Assembly: GCA_038222915.1 (NCBI GenBank)
Contig: JBBRHH010000090.1
Span: forward strand, 1 to 14,557
DNA length: 14,557 bases
Direction of reading: 5' to 3'
DNA from: JBBRHH01 sp038222915
GTDB lineage: Bacteria > Planctomycetota > Phycisphaerae > Tepidisphaerales > Tepidisphaeraceae
The notes under the pieces: generated by a model
Seen by the model: the letters and a program-made list of their open reading frames with translations, nothing else
Told to the model about the DNA's origin: nothing
The model's database searches: none
Program-made: the position numbers and the translations under genes
Shown here: in pieces, positions 1 through 6,216 of the stretch
How the letters are laid out: the number at the start of each line of letters is the position of its first letter
Numbering within the stretch: the first letter of the stretch is position 1

Positions 1-39
1 ATATCTCTTTCAGATCAAACTCGTCGTTGAGGACAGCGT

Positions 40-1743
40 CTAACGTTTCCTGGCGGTTGCCGCTGCCGGTGCGCCGGCGGCGGGCGGGGCGGGCGGAGCG
101 TCGGACTTCATCGCCCGCAGGACTTCCTGCACACTGGTTTCACCTGCTTCGACCTGCATGAGCGCCATCTCCTGCATGAAGCGGGCGCGCTGTTTTCGGA
201 AGGAGGCTTTGAGTTGGGTTTCGGTCCCGCCGGAAAGGATTGCCTGCCTGGCGTCGTCGTCGATGTCGAAAATTTCGAAGACGCCTATCCGGCCTTTGAA
301 GCGTAGTTCCTGGCAATATTCACAGGGGACGACGACACCTTTGTCGGTTTTCATCGGCTCTTTTCGCTCGATGAAGAGCTTGGTGATGCGCTGCGGATCC
401 AGGTTTAGTTTGCGGAGCGTTTCGGGGTCGGGCTGGATGGCAACCTTGCAGGCGATGCAGAGTTTTCGCATCAATCGGCCGGCGATGACCATTCGCAAAG
501 TTTTGACCGCATGGGCATCGTCGCCGACGAGCTTTCGCCATTGCTTGATTGCATCGAAGGTGTTGCCGGCGCGCATGCCAATGTAGATGCGCTTGTCGGG
601 AGAGGAGGCGACGTAACTGACCAACTCGCGGGCGCTTTGCGGGTTGGTCAACTGGTCGATCATGATAATGTCAATCTGCTGGCTGATGAGCCATTCGACC
701 TGCTTCAGTTCTTCCGCGGGCGAGGCGTTGGGCGCCATTTTGGTCTGGGTGATGCCTTCGAGATCGATTTCGGCGAAACGCTCGAGGGTCTGAATGTGGG
801 TGAGGAATGCATCGTGCGATCGGAGGATGGCGTAGGTGAGACTCGTGAGGCCCTGGCCTTTGGGGGTGGCGACAAGGACGATGCCGCCGGGCTCGGTGAT
901 GACTTTTTTCACTACTTCGAGCTGGGCGGGATGCATTTCGATTTCGGACAGGGAACGCTCGAAGCGTTTTTTGGGATTGAGAACCAGGCGCAACGATTCA
1001 CCGCTGGTGGATCCCATGGTGGTGATTTCCAACTCATGGCGTTTGCCGTCTAGGCGGCTCTTGAATACGCCAGTTTGTGGCTTTCGGCGGTCGTTTACAT
1101 CCAGCCCCGCGGCCATTTTGAGGTAGGTGATGGCGGCCTGGGAGACGGCGAGGTCGATGGGGGCTCCTGTGTAGGCGACGCCATCGACGGTGATCTGGAC
1201 GGCGGCCTGGCCTTCAGCGGGACGAAGGTCAACGCGATCGGCATTCTTGCGCATGACATCGCTGAGAAGCGTCTGGGTGGCTTCGTAGGCGGGGCGGTAT
1301 GGATCCTGCTCGGAGGGGACGGCCAGCACGACGCCGCCTTTGCCCATGACCTGCACTTCGCCTTCCGCACCCGCTTCCTCTTCCTCTGCGGTCTTCTTTT
1401 TGGCGAAGGAGGCGGCGAGGCTTTGTTTCAAGTCAGCCAGGCCGACCTTCTTTGCACGGAGGCCGACGTAGCCGCCGAAGGTGCCGAGAACCGCCAGGAG
1501 CAGAATGCTGAAGCCAACGGCGAAGGTTGGCATGAGGAAGAGGGCTGCGAAGCCGATCAAACCGACAGCCAGAAAAACCGAATTGAGCATTTCACGGGGA
1601 AGGCGGGCAACCTTGGCATCTTTATCGATGAAGGTGAGCCCTTTGGCCCAACCCAGGAGGATGAGAGCCACCACCACGCACTTTACCACGCTGATGTAGC
1701 CGCCAACTTCCAAGGCAGCCATTACCGCCACACCAAATTGCAT
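40..1743 (-). CDS. Membrane-anchored GspE/PulE-like protein with degenerate ATPase motifs
   Basis: The C-terminal two-thirds resembles the type II secretion/type IV pilus assembly ATPase family (GspE, PilB). Residues about 17-95 (567-aa numbering) hold three hydrophobic segments where that family normally has soluble N-terminal domains. A Glu/Lys-rich linker follows at about 112-130, then the ATPase-like region to about 545 and a Pro/Ala-rich tail. Two CxxC pairs (C429/C432, C474/C477) and the following KGRIGVFEIF match the family's zinc-binding region. Catalytic motifs are not kept: the Walker A position reads ATPKGQGLT with Leu299 where Lys is expected, the Walker B GE reads DQ (363-364), and the Asp and His boxes are altered. 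It is probably an inactive or regulatory paralogue in a secretion or pilus machine, though the partners are not in view. ATG 1743 is chosen because GAGAGG precedes it by 7 nt. An upstream in-frame ATG at 1782 would add 13 residues and has a poorly spaced site. Confidence 0.85.
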   Translation of the reverse strand: MQFGVAVMAALEVGGYISVVKCVVVALILLGWAKGLTFIDKDAKVARLPREMLNSVFLAVGLIGFAALFLMPTFAVGFSILLLAVLGTFGGYVGLRAKKVGLADLKQSLAASFAKKKTAEEEEAGAEGEVQVMGKGGVVLAVPSEQDPYRPAYEATQTLLSDVMRKNADRVDLRPAEGQAAVQITVDGVAYTGAPIDLAVSQAAITYLKMAAGLDVNDRRKPQTGVFKSRLDGKRHELEITTMGSTSGESLRLVLNPKKRFERSLSEIEMHPAQLEVVKKVITEPGGIVLVATPKGQGLTSLTYAILRSHDAFLTHIQTLERFAEIDLEGITQTKMAPNASPAEELKQVEWLISQQIDIIMIDQLTNPQSARELVSYVASSPDKRIYIGMRAGNTFDAIKQWRKLVGDDAHAVKTLRMVIAGRLMRKLCIACKVAIQPDPETLRKLNLDPQRITKLFIERKEPMKTDKGVVVPCEYCQELRFKGRIGVFEIFDIDDDARQAILSGGTETQLKASFRKQRARFMQEMALMQVEAGETSVQEVLRAMKSDAPPAPPAAGAPAAATARKR

Positions 1744-1750
1744 CGAATAT

Positions 1751-1756
1751 CCTCTC
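1751..1756 (-). promoter_or_regulatory. Ribosome-binding site deciding the start of the GspE-like gene
   Basis: The minus strand reads GAGAGG seven bases before the ATG at 1743. This is a better match and spacing than the GAGG that nearly touches the upstream ATG at 1782, so it favours the shorter 567-aa product. Confidence 0.6.
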
Positions 1757-1805
1757 AGGCTCTCCGGTCCGGGCCATTGCATCGCCTCGCGTTTCGAGGT
1801 CGCGT

Positions 1806-1835
1806 ATTCTAACGCACCGGCATGGGGGCTGACAA
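1806..1835 (-). promoter_or_regulatory. Sigma70-like promoter for the GspE-like gene
   Basis: On the minus strand TTGTCA (1835-1830) and TAGAAT (1811-1806) are separated by 18 bases, close to the bacterial housekeeping consensus. Transcription would start near 1799, giving a leader of about 55 nt to the ATG at 1743. The alternative ATG at 1782 would leave only about 17 nt. A small hairpin with a CCTCG/CGAGG stem (1785-1799) would sit at the very 5' end of the transcript. Planctomycete promoters are poorly characterised, so this is a consensus-based inference. Confidence 0.5.
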
Positions 1836-1859
1836 TTTTGCAGTTTTGGCTGGGGCGGA

Positions 1860-2297
1860 TTAATTGGCGGGACTGCCTGACTTGCCATTCAGGAATGCAT
1901 GGGCTGCCCGCAGAACTTCCTTGGCGCTGGCAAAAGTCAAACGTTCGAGTGCGGCTTCAAAATCCAGCCATGCGTGACCGACATGCTCATGACTGAGCTG
2001 CACATTGCCCGCGTTGCTCTCGCCGAGAAAGAAGACGACAGTCTTCTGAATCAGGCCCTTCTTTTTGTCGCGAAAGAAGTAAACGATCTGACGGGCGAAG
2101 CCGTTCAGGAGGGTCAAATCCGATATGCCGGTTTCTTCGTGCACTTCGCGTAGAGCGGCCGATTCGTCGCTTTCTCCGGCCTCGACGTGACCTTTTGAGT
2201 AGTCCCAATGTTTATCGTAATCCAGCAACAGGTAGCGGACATCCCCATTTTGTCGTCGAATCAGAACCACCCCGGCCGACCGTTCATGAAGCGTCAT
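1860..2297 (-). CDS. Nudix hydrolase, Ap4A-hydrolase-like
   Basis: This 145-aa protein has a complete Nudix box at residues 36-58. It matches GX5EX7REUXEEXGU exactly, with G36, E42, R50, E51, E54, E55 and G57. Nudix enzymes cleave nucleoside diphosphates linked to another group, using metal bound by the REXXEE glutamates. The sequence WDYSKGHVEAGE before and within the box resembles asymmetrical diadenosine tetraphosphate hydrolases (WxxPKGHxExGE), so Ap4A or a related dinucleotide is the likeliest substrate. Substrate prediction within Nudix is unreliable. There is no signal peptide, so it is probably cytosolic. The length is normal for a single-domain Nudix protein. No strong ribosome-binding site is visible before the ATG. 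It lies between the DUF1328 gene's terminator and the separately promoted GspE-like gene, so it may be its own unit. Confidence 0.9.
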   Translation of the reverse strand: MTLHERSAGVVLIRRQNGDVRYLLLDYDKHWDYSKGHVEAGESDESAALREVHEETGISDLTLLNGFARQIVYFFRDKKKGLIQKTVVFFLGESNAGNVQLSHEHVGHAWLDFEAALERLTFASAKEVLRAAHAFLNGKSGSPAN

Positions 2298-2340
2298 AAG
2301 CCGCCATCATTGCGAAGCCAGGGTTTTTTGCACTGGCAGA

Positions 2341-2375
2341 TAAATATGGCCGCGCGGGGGAGATCCCTCGCGGCC
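2341..2375 (-). terminator. Candidate intrinsic terminator after the DUF1328 gene
   Basis: The stem lies at 2348-2375: GGCCGCG pairs with CGCGGCC, one mismatch follows, then a GGGG/TCCC extension closes a four-base loop. On the minus strand it is followed by the T-rich run ATATTTA. It sits 27 bases past the stop of the DUF1328 gene and 50 bases before the Nudix start, as expected for a terminator. The T run is interrupted, so efficiency is uncertain. Confidence 0.55.
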
Positions 2376-2401
2376 AATCCATTCGTATACAAATTAGCAG
2401 A

Positions 2402-2617
2402 TTATCGGAGGAAGCCGACGAGGGCGGCAAGGATTGCGAGCACAAGGAATACGAACAGCAGCGTGCGGCCGACCCCGGCGCTCATGCCAGCGACGCCCCG
2501 GGCACCGAGAAGATACGCGACTAATGCGATGACAAAGAAGACCAATGCCCAATAGACGAGGGGATTCGTGCCCACAGTCTGAGCCAACATTGAACTTGCA
2601 AGAAGCGTGTTAAGCAT
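2402..2617 (-). CDS. DUF1328-type small membrane protein
   Basis: This 71-aa protein has two hydrophobic helices. Its C-terminal 50 residues (WALVFFVIALVAYLLGARGV and onward, then FVFLVLAILAALVG) match the pattern of DUF1328 (YtjA-like) proteins: a first helix ending in LG, a G/A-rich turn, and an FFVFLVL-like second helix. The family's molecular role is unknown, and members are small inner-membrane proteins. The start at 2617 is chosen because AGGAG lies 7 nt upstream. A longer reading from 2671 would add 18 residues without such a site. Candidate terminators lie on both sides, suggesting a monocistronic unit. Confidence 0.8.
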   Translation of the reverse strand: MLNTLLASSMLAQTVGTNPLVYWALVFFVIALVAYLLGARGVAGMSAGVGRTLLFVFLVLAILAALVGFLR

Positions 2618-2624
2618 GGCCAAT

Positions 2625-2629
2625 CTCCT
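2625..2629 (-). promoter_or_regulatory. Ribosome-binding site deciding the DUF1328 start
   Basis: The minus strand reads AGGAG seven bases before the ATG at 2617, a near-perfect anti-16S match. It rules in the 71-aa product over the 89-aa reading from 2671. Confidence 0.7.
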
Positions 2630-2657
2630 AAGTAAAACCGGGTAGCAAAGCCGCCAT

Positions 2658-2686
2658 AAAAAGCCGTTCAACTACGACCTACGGCT
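2658..2686 (-). terminator. Candidate intrinsic terminator after the 215-aa gene
   Basis: On the minus strand AGCCGT (2686-2681) pairs with ACGGCT (2667-2662) across a 13-base loop and runs directly into five T residues (2662-2658). It begins 26 bases past the stop of the 215-aa gene. The stem is only six base pairs and the loop is long, so strength is doubtful, but position and T run fit. Confidence 0.45.
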
Positions 2687-2712
2687 ACAAAACTCGTGCC
2701 AGAGTCTAACGA

Positions 2713-3360
2713 TCAAGTGCGCTGGATTGTCGGCCAAAGTGCGACGGTGCAGAGGCGATGGCCGATCCGATCGGAAATTGGAATGCTTCGGACGTGCCGG
2801 AAGCCTGCGAGGACTTCCCTTTGGGCGAGCACGTTTTCGAAGAGGTCGAGATCTTTGGTGAGAATGGATTCGGATTCGTTGAAGACCATGAGGATGAGGC
2901 CGGCTTCATGAATCAGCTGATCAGCGTCCATCTTCCTTAAATCATCGACAACGGCGGAGCGCCATTGCTGGCCGTAGCCGCCGTGGCGGATGCCGCCTTC
3001 GCGAAACTGATAGGCGACTTTGACTTCGAGCCAAAGTGCGTCGGAGGACTCGCAGAAGTTGGTGGGGTCGAACAGGGTGGCGGGAGCGGTGTCGAGACGC
3101 AGGGGCCGGCCGTGGGGTGTAAGGACGAGGTCGCAGCGCTGGCGGTGGGTTTGTTTTGCGCCTTTGGAGGAGGGATAGTGAACTTCGCGAAAGACGCCGT
3201 AGTAATCCACGAGTCCGCTGGCCAGGATGTCCTGCAGGCTTAGTTCGTCTTTTGAATCCAAGCCGTATACGGATTGTTCCAGCTGAAGGTCGGCTTCGAC
3301 GCTTGACACCACTTCCCCCAGTCGATCGGCCAGTTCGGAAAGATCAAATTGAAGGGGCAT
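2713..3360 (-). CDS. Hypothetical protein with PD-(D/E)XK nuclease-like core
   Basis: I do not recognise a named family. The 215-aa protein is soluble and mixed alpha/beta, with no signal peptide. The order of elements resembles the PD-(D/E)XK nuclease superfamily: an N-terminal helix rich in Glu (about 10-50), FREVHYP (57-63), then RCDLVL with Asp77, then LWLEVKV with Glu112 and Lys114 forming the ExK pair. An amphipathic helix VVDDLRKM (137-144) and the strand GLILMVF (154-160) follow. In this fold the Asp, Glu and Lys bind metal and catalyse phosphodiester cleavage, and the Dl-K helix after ExK is common. Nuclease activity is an inference from motif order alone. The gene lies 46 bp downstream of the PAP2 gene on the same strand and may be co-transcribed with it. 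No restriction or toxin partner is nearby. No clear ribosome-binding site precedes the ATG. Confidence 0.7.
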   Translation of the reverse strand: MPLQFDLSELADRLGEVVSSVEADLQLEQSVYGLDSKDELSLQDILASGLVDYYGVFREVHYPSSKGAKQTHRQRCDLVLTPHGRPLRLDTAPATLFDPTNFCESSDALWLEVKVAYQFREGGIRHGGYGQQWRSAVVDDLRKMDADQLIHEAGLILMVFNESESILTKDLDLFENVLAQREVLAGFRHVRSIPISDRIGHRLCTVALWPTIQRT

Positions 3361-3406
3361 CGCATTTGAATCTACATGGAAACGCAGTGGGCGGTTCGGG
3401 CCGGAT

Positions 3407-3970
3407 TCAAGTCAGGGCAAATGCGCGCCAGGTGAGGTGGGCCGCGGCATAGCCAAGAGCAACGCCGCCAAGGACGTCACTGGGCCAATGCGCATCCATG
3501 AGGTATCTCAAGACCGCACAGACAATTCCCAGGCCCCAGAAGACAGTGGCGGCCGGCGGGTACATCATGGCGAGGAATACGCTCAGCGCGATGGCGCTGG
3601 CACTGTGACTGGAGGGGAAACTTTCGCGGTAGTTGGCGTGGCGCAGGGTGATGCCGAGGAACTTGCCGGCGTTTTCGCGTCCGGGGCGAACGCGTCCAAC
3701 CAACCGTTTGATGAGCATTGCAACAATCGCGACGCCGAATACGGCCACGACCATGGCTACGACATAACGTCGCCGTGCCTCGTCCAACTGCCAGACGATG
3801 AGCACCGCGACGAGGGTGCAGGCACCTTGGCCGTACTGGGCCAACCAGCGTGTTTCGCGCTTGAGATCTCCCTTGAAGGTGAGGGCGAGGGTTGTCGGGG
3901 CGCCTGCACGCTCAAGCAGCATGAGCACGACGCATGCACCCAGGAGAATGATCAGGACCAAGAGGTGCAT
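3407..3970 (-). CDS. PAP2-family membrane phosphatase
   Basis: This 187-aa integral membrane protein has all three PAP2 signature motifs: K88-x6-R95-P96, PSSH at 119-122 (usual form PSGH), and R155-x5-H161-x3-D165. H122 and H161 are the expected catalytic histidines of the phosphohistidine mechanism. Family members dephosphorylate phosphatidic acid, phosphatidylglycerophosphate or undecaprenyl pyrophosphate at the membrane. The sequence does not discriminate between these substrates. Roughly five hydrophobic segments are visible, and the length is typical of compact bacterial members. It is divergent from an ArnT-like glycosyltransferase, a family that uses polyprenyl-phosphate donors. A role in polyprenyl-phosphate recycling is therefore attractive but inferred. 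The 215-aa gene follows 46 bp downstream. Confidence 0.9.
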   Translation of the reverse strand: MHLLVLIILLGACVVLMLLERAGAPTTLALTFKGDLKRETRWLAQYGQGACTLVAVLIVWQLDEARRRYVVAMVVAVFGVAIVAMLIKRLVGRVRPGRENAGKFLGITLRHANYRESFPSSHSASAIALSVFLAMMYPPAATVFWGLGIVCAVLRYLMDAHWPSDVLGGVALGYAAAHLTWRAFALT

Positions 3971-3996
3971 GGATTAACATTCAATCGCAAGCGGGA

Positions 3997-4024
3997 AGTG
4001 GTTCATCACGACGGTCCAACCACT
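3997..4024. repeat. Inverted repeat in the divergent PAP2/glycosyltransferase intergenic region
   Basis: AGTGGTT (3997-4003) and its exact reverse complement AACCACT (4018-4024) are separated by 14 bases, placing the half-sites about two helical turns apart between divergent genes. It could be an operator for a dimeric regulator, or chance. No regulator gene is adjacent. Confidence 0.3.
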
Positions 4025-4051
4025 CCGGGTGACGAAGCGCACACGACCCGT

Positions 4052-4056
4052 TAAGG
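4052..4056 (+). promoter_or_regulatory. Ribosome-binding site deciding the glycosyltransferase start
   Basis: TAAGG lies 8 nt before the ATG at 4065. A GTG at 4029 would extend the frame by 12 residues, but those residues are polar and basic and have no good upstream site. Confidence 0.5.
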
Positions 4057-4064
4057 TATATCCG

Positions 4065-5780
4065 ATGTCTTCGCTGGGTTCTATGCGATGGCGCATGACG
4101 CTACTTGTCCTGGCCGCCGCCTGCCTTTATCTCGTTGGCAACGACAAGATCAACCTGTGGGATCGGGACGAGCCCCGTTACGCCCAGACGTCGCGGCAGA
4201 TGCTCCAGAGCGGAGACTGGGTTGTTCCGCATTTTCTAGGGGAGGTTCGAACCGCAAAGCCGGTGTTTATTTATTGGTGCCAGGCGACGGCCATGCGGTT
4301 CTTTGGCGATACACCATTCGCTGCGCGGCTACCTTCGGCGATTGGGATGACGCTGGTCTTAATTGTGGTGGGAGCAGCGGTGTGGCATGGGGTGGGGCCA
4401 GTACATGCACTGTGGTCTGTTGTGATCCTGGCGACCAGCCTAATGGTGGTTGCGGCGGCGAAGATGTGTTTTATTGACGCCGTTTTGCTGGTGTGGATTG
4501 CGATCGCGCAGATCTGCACGTTCGTGATTTATCAAAGTTCGTTGGGCACCGCGACGGGTCCGCCGAGTCAGGGGCGGTGGTGGGTGCCGTTGGTGCTTTG
4601 GGTGGCGGTTGGACTGGCTGGGTTGAGCAAGGGGCCGGTTGTGTTGGGGGTGCTGGCGACGACGCTGATGATATTAGCGGCGTTTGATGTTGGACACGAT
4701 TGGCGGCGGCCGCAGGCGTGGCTGGATGCGATTTCATGGTGGCGGCGTTTGCGCCCGCTGCTGGGGATTCTGATCGTGGCGGCGATGGTTGGGCCGTGGC
4801 TTTATATGGTGCGCAAGCGTGAGCCGACGTTCATCAGCAAAAGTATTGCGCACGAGATCTGGGAGCGAATGCACACCGGCCTGGAGCAGCACAAAGGGCC
4901 GCCGGGATATTATGTGGTAACTATTCTGGGCATGTTTATGCCGTGGAGCCTGTTGCTGCCCGGGGCGCTGGCGCTGGCGTGGAAGAACCGGGCGCTCTGC
5001 GATATTCGTTTTGCGCTGTCTGCGATCATCGGGCCGTGGATCATGTTTGAATTGATCCAGACCAAACTCCCCCACTATCTGCTTCCGATCTATCCAGCAA
5101 TGGCGCTCCTTTGCGCGGATCTGCTCGTGAGATGTGTGCGCCGGGAGGAGCGACTGGTGCGGCCCAGTTTCCTTGTGGGCGCGGCCGTGTGGGCGTTGGC
5201 GATTCTGGCGATTGGCGCGGTGCCGTGGCTGGCGATGAAGCATTTCATCACGCTGCCGTGGACGCCGATGGCGGCGATCAGCATATTTTGCGTGGTGTGG
5301 GCGGCGGCGGTGTTTTTGCTTTTCCGCTGGCAGCGGATTGGGGCGGCGGCCGGGGCGATGGCGGGCGGGATGGTGATTTTTGTGACGATCCTGTGTGGGT
5401 GGTATTTGCCGCAGGCGGAGTTTATGCACCTGCCGGAGGCGATTGCGCAGGCTGTGCGGAGTGGGTGCGACTCGCGGCCGGGCGATGCGATCATGATCGA
5501 TTACAAGGAGCCGAGCCTGGCTTTCTATCAGGGCGGGACGATTCGCGAGCAGCGCGATGATAAATATCTGGACAATACGGCTCCGGAGAAATGGCCGACG
5601 TGGATCGTGCTGACTCCAGAGGTGTGGAGGATCACCTCCATTGAGCGCCGGAAGATGCTCGAGATCGTAGCCACGCTGCACGGGCTTGATTACGCGGACG
5701 CAAAGAAGAGATTGTTTGCAGACGTGATTGTGGCCCGTAAACGTACCCCCGCCACCAAAACATCCCTGCCGGAGCAATAG
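4065..5780 (+). CDS. ArnT/PMT-like membrane glycosyltransferase
   Basis: This 571-aa polytopic membrane protein belongs to the ArnT/PMT_2 superfamily (GT-C fold). After the first membrane helix comes the loop motif NLWDRDEPRYAQTSRQML (about residues 30-47), whose acidic DE pair is the family's catalytic or metal-binding site. KPVFIYW (65-71) follows, as in ArnT-like enzymes. About ten further hydrophobic segments run to about 440, then a soluble C-terminal domain (about 445-571) containing EPSLAFYQGG. ArnT itself transfers aminoarabinose from undecaprenyl phosphate to lipid A. Here the sugar and acceptor (lipid A, glycan or protein) cannot be told. The enzyme acts at the periplasmic face of the inner membrane. 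The VOC-fold gene starts 2 bp after the stop, so the two are probably one transcript. The divergent PAP2 gene may act on the same polyprenyl pool. Confidence 0.87.
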   Translation: MSSLGSMRWRMTLLVLAAACLYLVGNDKINLWDRDEPRYAQTSRQMLQSGDWVVPHFLGEVRTAKPVFIYWCQATAMRFFGDTPFAARLPSAIGMTLVLIVVGAAVWHGVGPVHALWSVVILATSLMVVAAAKMCFIDAVLLVWIAIAQICTFVIYQSSLGTATGPPSQGRWWVPLVLWVAVGLAGLSKGPVVLGVLATTLMILAAFDVGHDWRRPQAWLDAISWWRRLRPLLGILIVAAMVGPWLYMVRKREPTFISKSIAHEIWERMHTGLEQHKGPPGYYVVTILGMFMPWSLLLPGALALAWKNRALCDIRFALSAIIGPWIMFELIQTKLPHYLLPIYPAMALLCADLLVRCVRREERLVRPSFLVGAAVWALAILAIGAVPWLAMKHFITLPWTPMAAISIFCVVWAAAVFLLFRWQRIGAAAGAMAGGMVIFVTILCGWYLPQAEFMHLPEAIAQAVRSGCDSRPGDAIMIDYKEPSLAFYQGGTIREQRDDKYLDNTAPEKWPTWIVLTPEVWRITSIERRKMLEIVATLHGLDYADAKKRLFADVIVARKRTPATKTSLPEQ

Positions 5781-5782
5781 CC

Positions 5783-6211
5783 ATGGAACCCAGAGTCAGC
5801 CTGATTACGCTTGGAGTGGACGACCTGGAGCGTTCACTTCGCTTTTATCGTGATGGACTTGGATTTCCGACTACATGGTCGGTCGATAAAGGTGTGGTTT
5901 TCTTTCAGACCAATGGGGTTTGTCTGGCCCTTTTCCCGTACGACAAACTCATTGAGGACATTTCGCCGGCGTTTCACCTGCCGCGGCCAAAGTTTGGTGG
6001 GATTGCGCTTGCGCACAATGTGCGGACGCGCGAGGAAGTGGATGCTGTTTTGAAGTTGGCGGAATCGGCGGGTGGAAAAATTGAAAAACCCGCACAAGAC
6101 GCCTTCTGGGGCGGCTATAGCGGGTATTTTTCGGATCTCGACGGCTATCTGTGGGAAGTCGCTTATGGCGCTTTCCCGATTCGCGAGGATGGATCGCTAG
6201 CTATTCCGTAA
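5783..6211 (+). CDS. VOC-family (glyoxalase/bleomycin-resistance fold) protein
   Basis: This 142-aa protein has the paired beta-alpha-beta-beta-beta modules of the vicinal oxygen chelate fold. The first module starts SLITLGVDDLERSLRFYRD and the second starts near FGGIALAHNVRT with H78, ending in DGYLWEVAY with E125. The first-strand His that usually binds metal is replaced by a hydrophobic residue, so it may lack the standard metal site. It could be a binding protein or use a different centre. Proteins beginning RVSLITLGVDDLxRS are common and annotated only as VOC family. GGAG (5771-5774), inside the end of the glycosyltransferase gene, lies 8 nt before the ATG, giving tight operonic coupling. 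A functional link with the glycosyltransferase is not evident. The stop lies 5 bp from the stop of the convergent FecR-domain gene. Confidence 0.88.
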   Translation: MEPRVSLITLGVDDLERSLRFYRDGLGFPTTWSVDKGVVFFQTNGVCLALFPYDKLIEDISPAFHLPRPKFGGIALAHNVRTREEVDAVLKLAESAGGKIEKPAQDAFWGGYSGYFSDLDGYLWEVAYGAFPIREDGSLAIP

Positions 6212-6216
6212 TACAT

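Noticed and set aside
1..39. Start of another gene at the left edge
   Set aside because: On the minus strand AAAGAG appears near the edge and could be a ribosome-binding site, but no start codon is visible within the window.
511..1812. Long plus-strand ORFs opposite the GspE-like gene
   Set aside because: They are antisense shadows. Only the minus-strand frame has family similarity, a ribosome-binding site and a promoter.
4734..5777. A 347-codon minus-strand ORF opposite the glycosyltransferase
   Set aside because: The product is Arg/His/Pro-rich with no recognisable motif, as expected from the antisense of a GC-rich membrane-protein gene.
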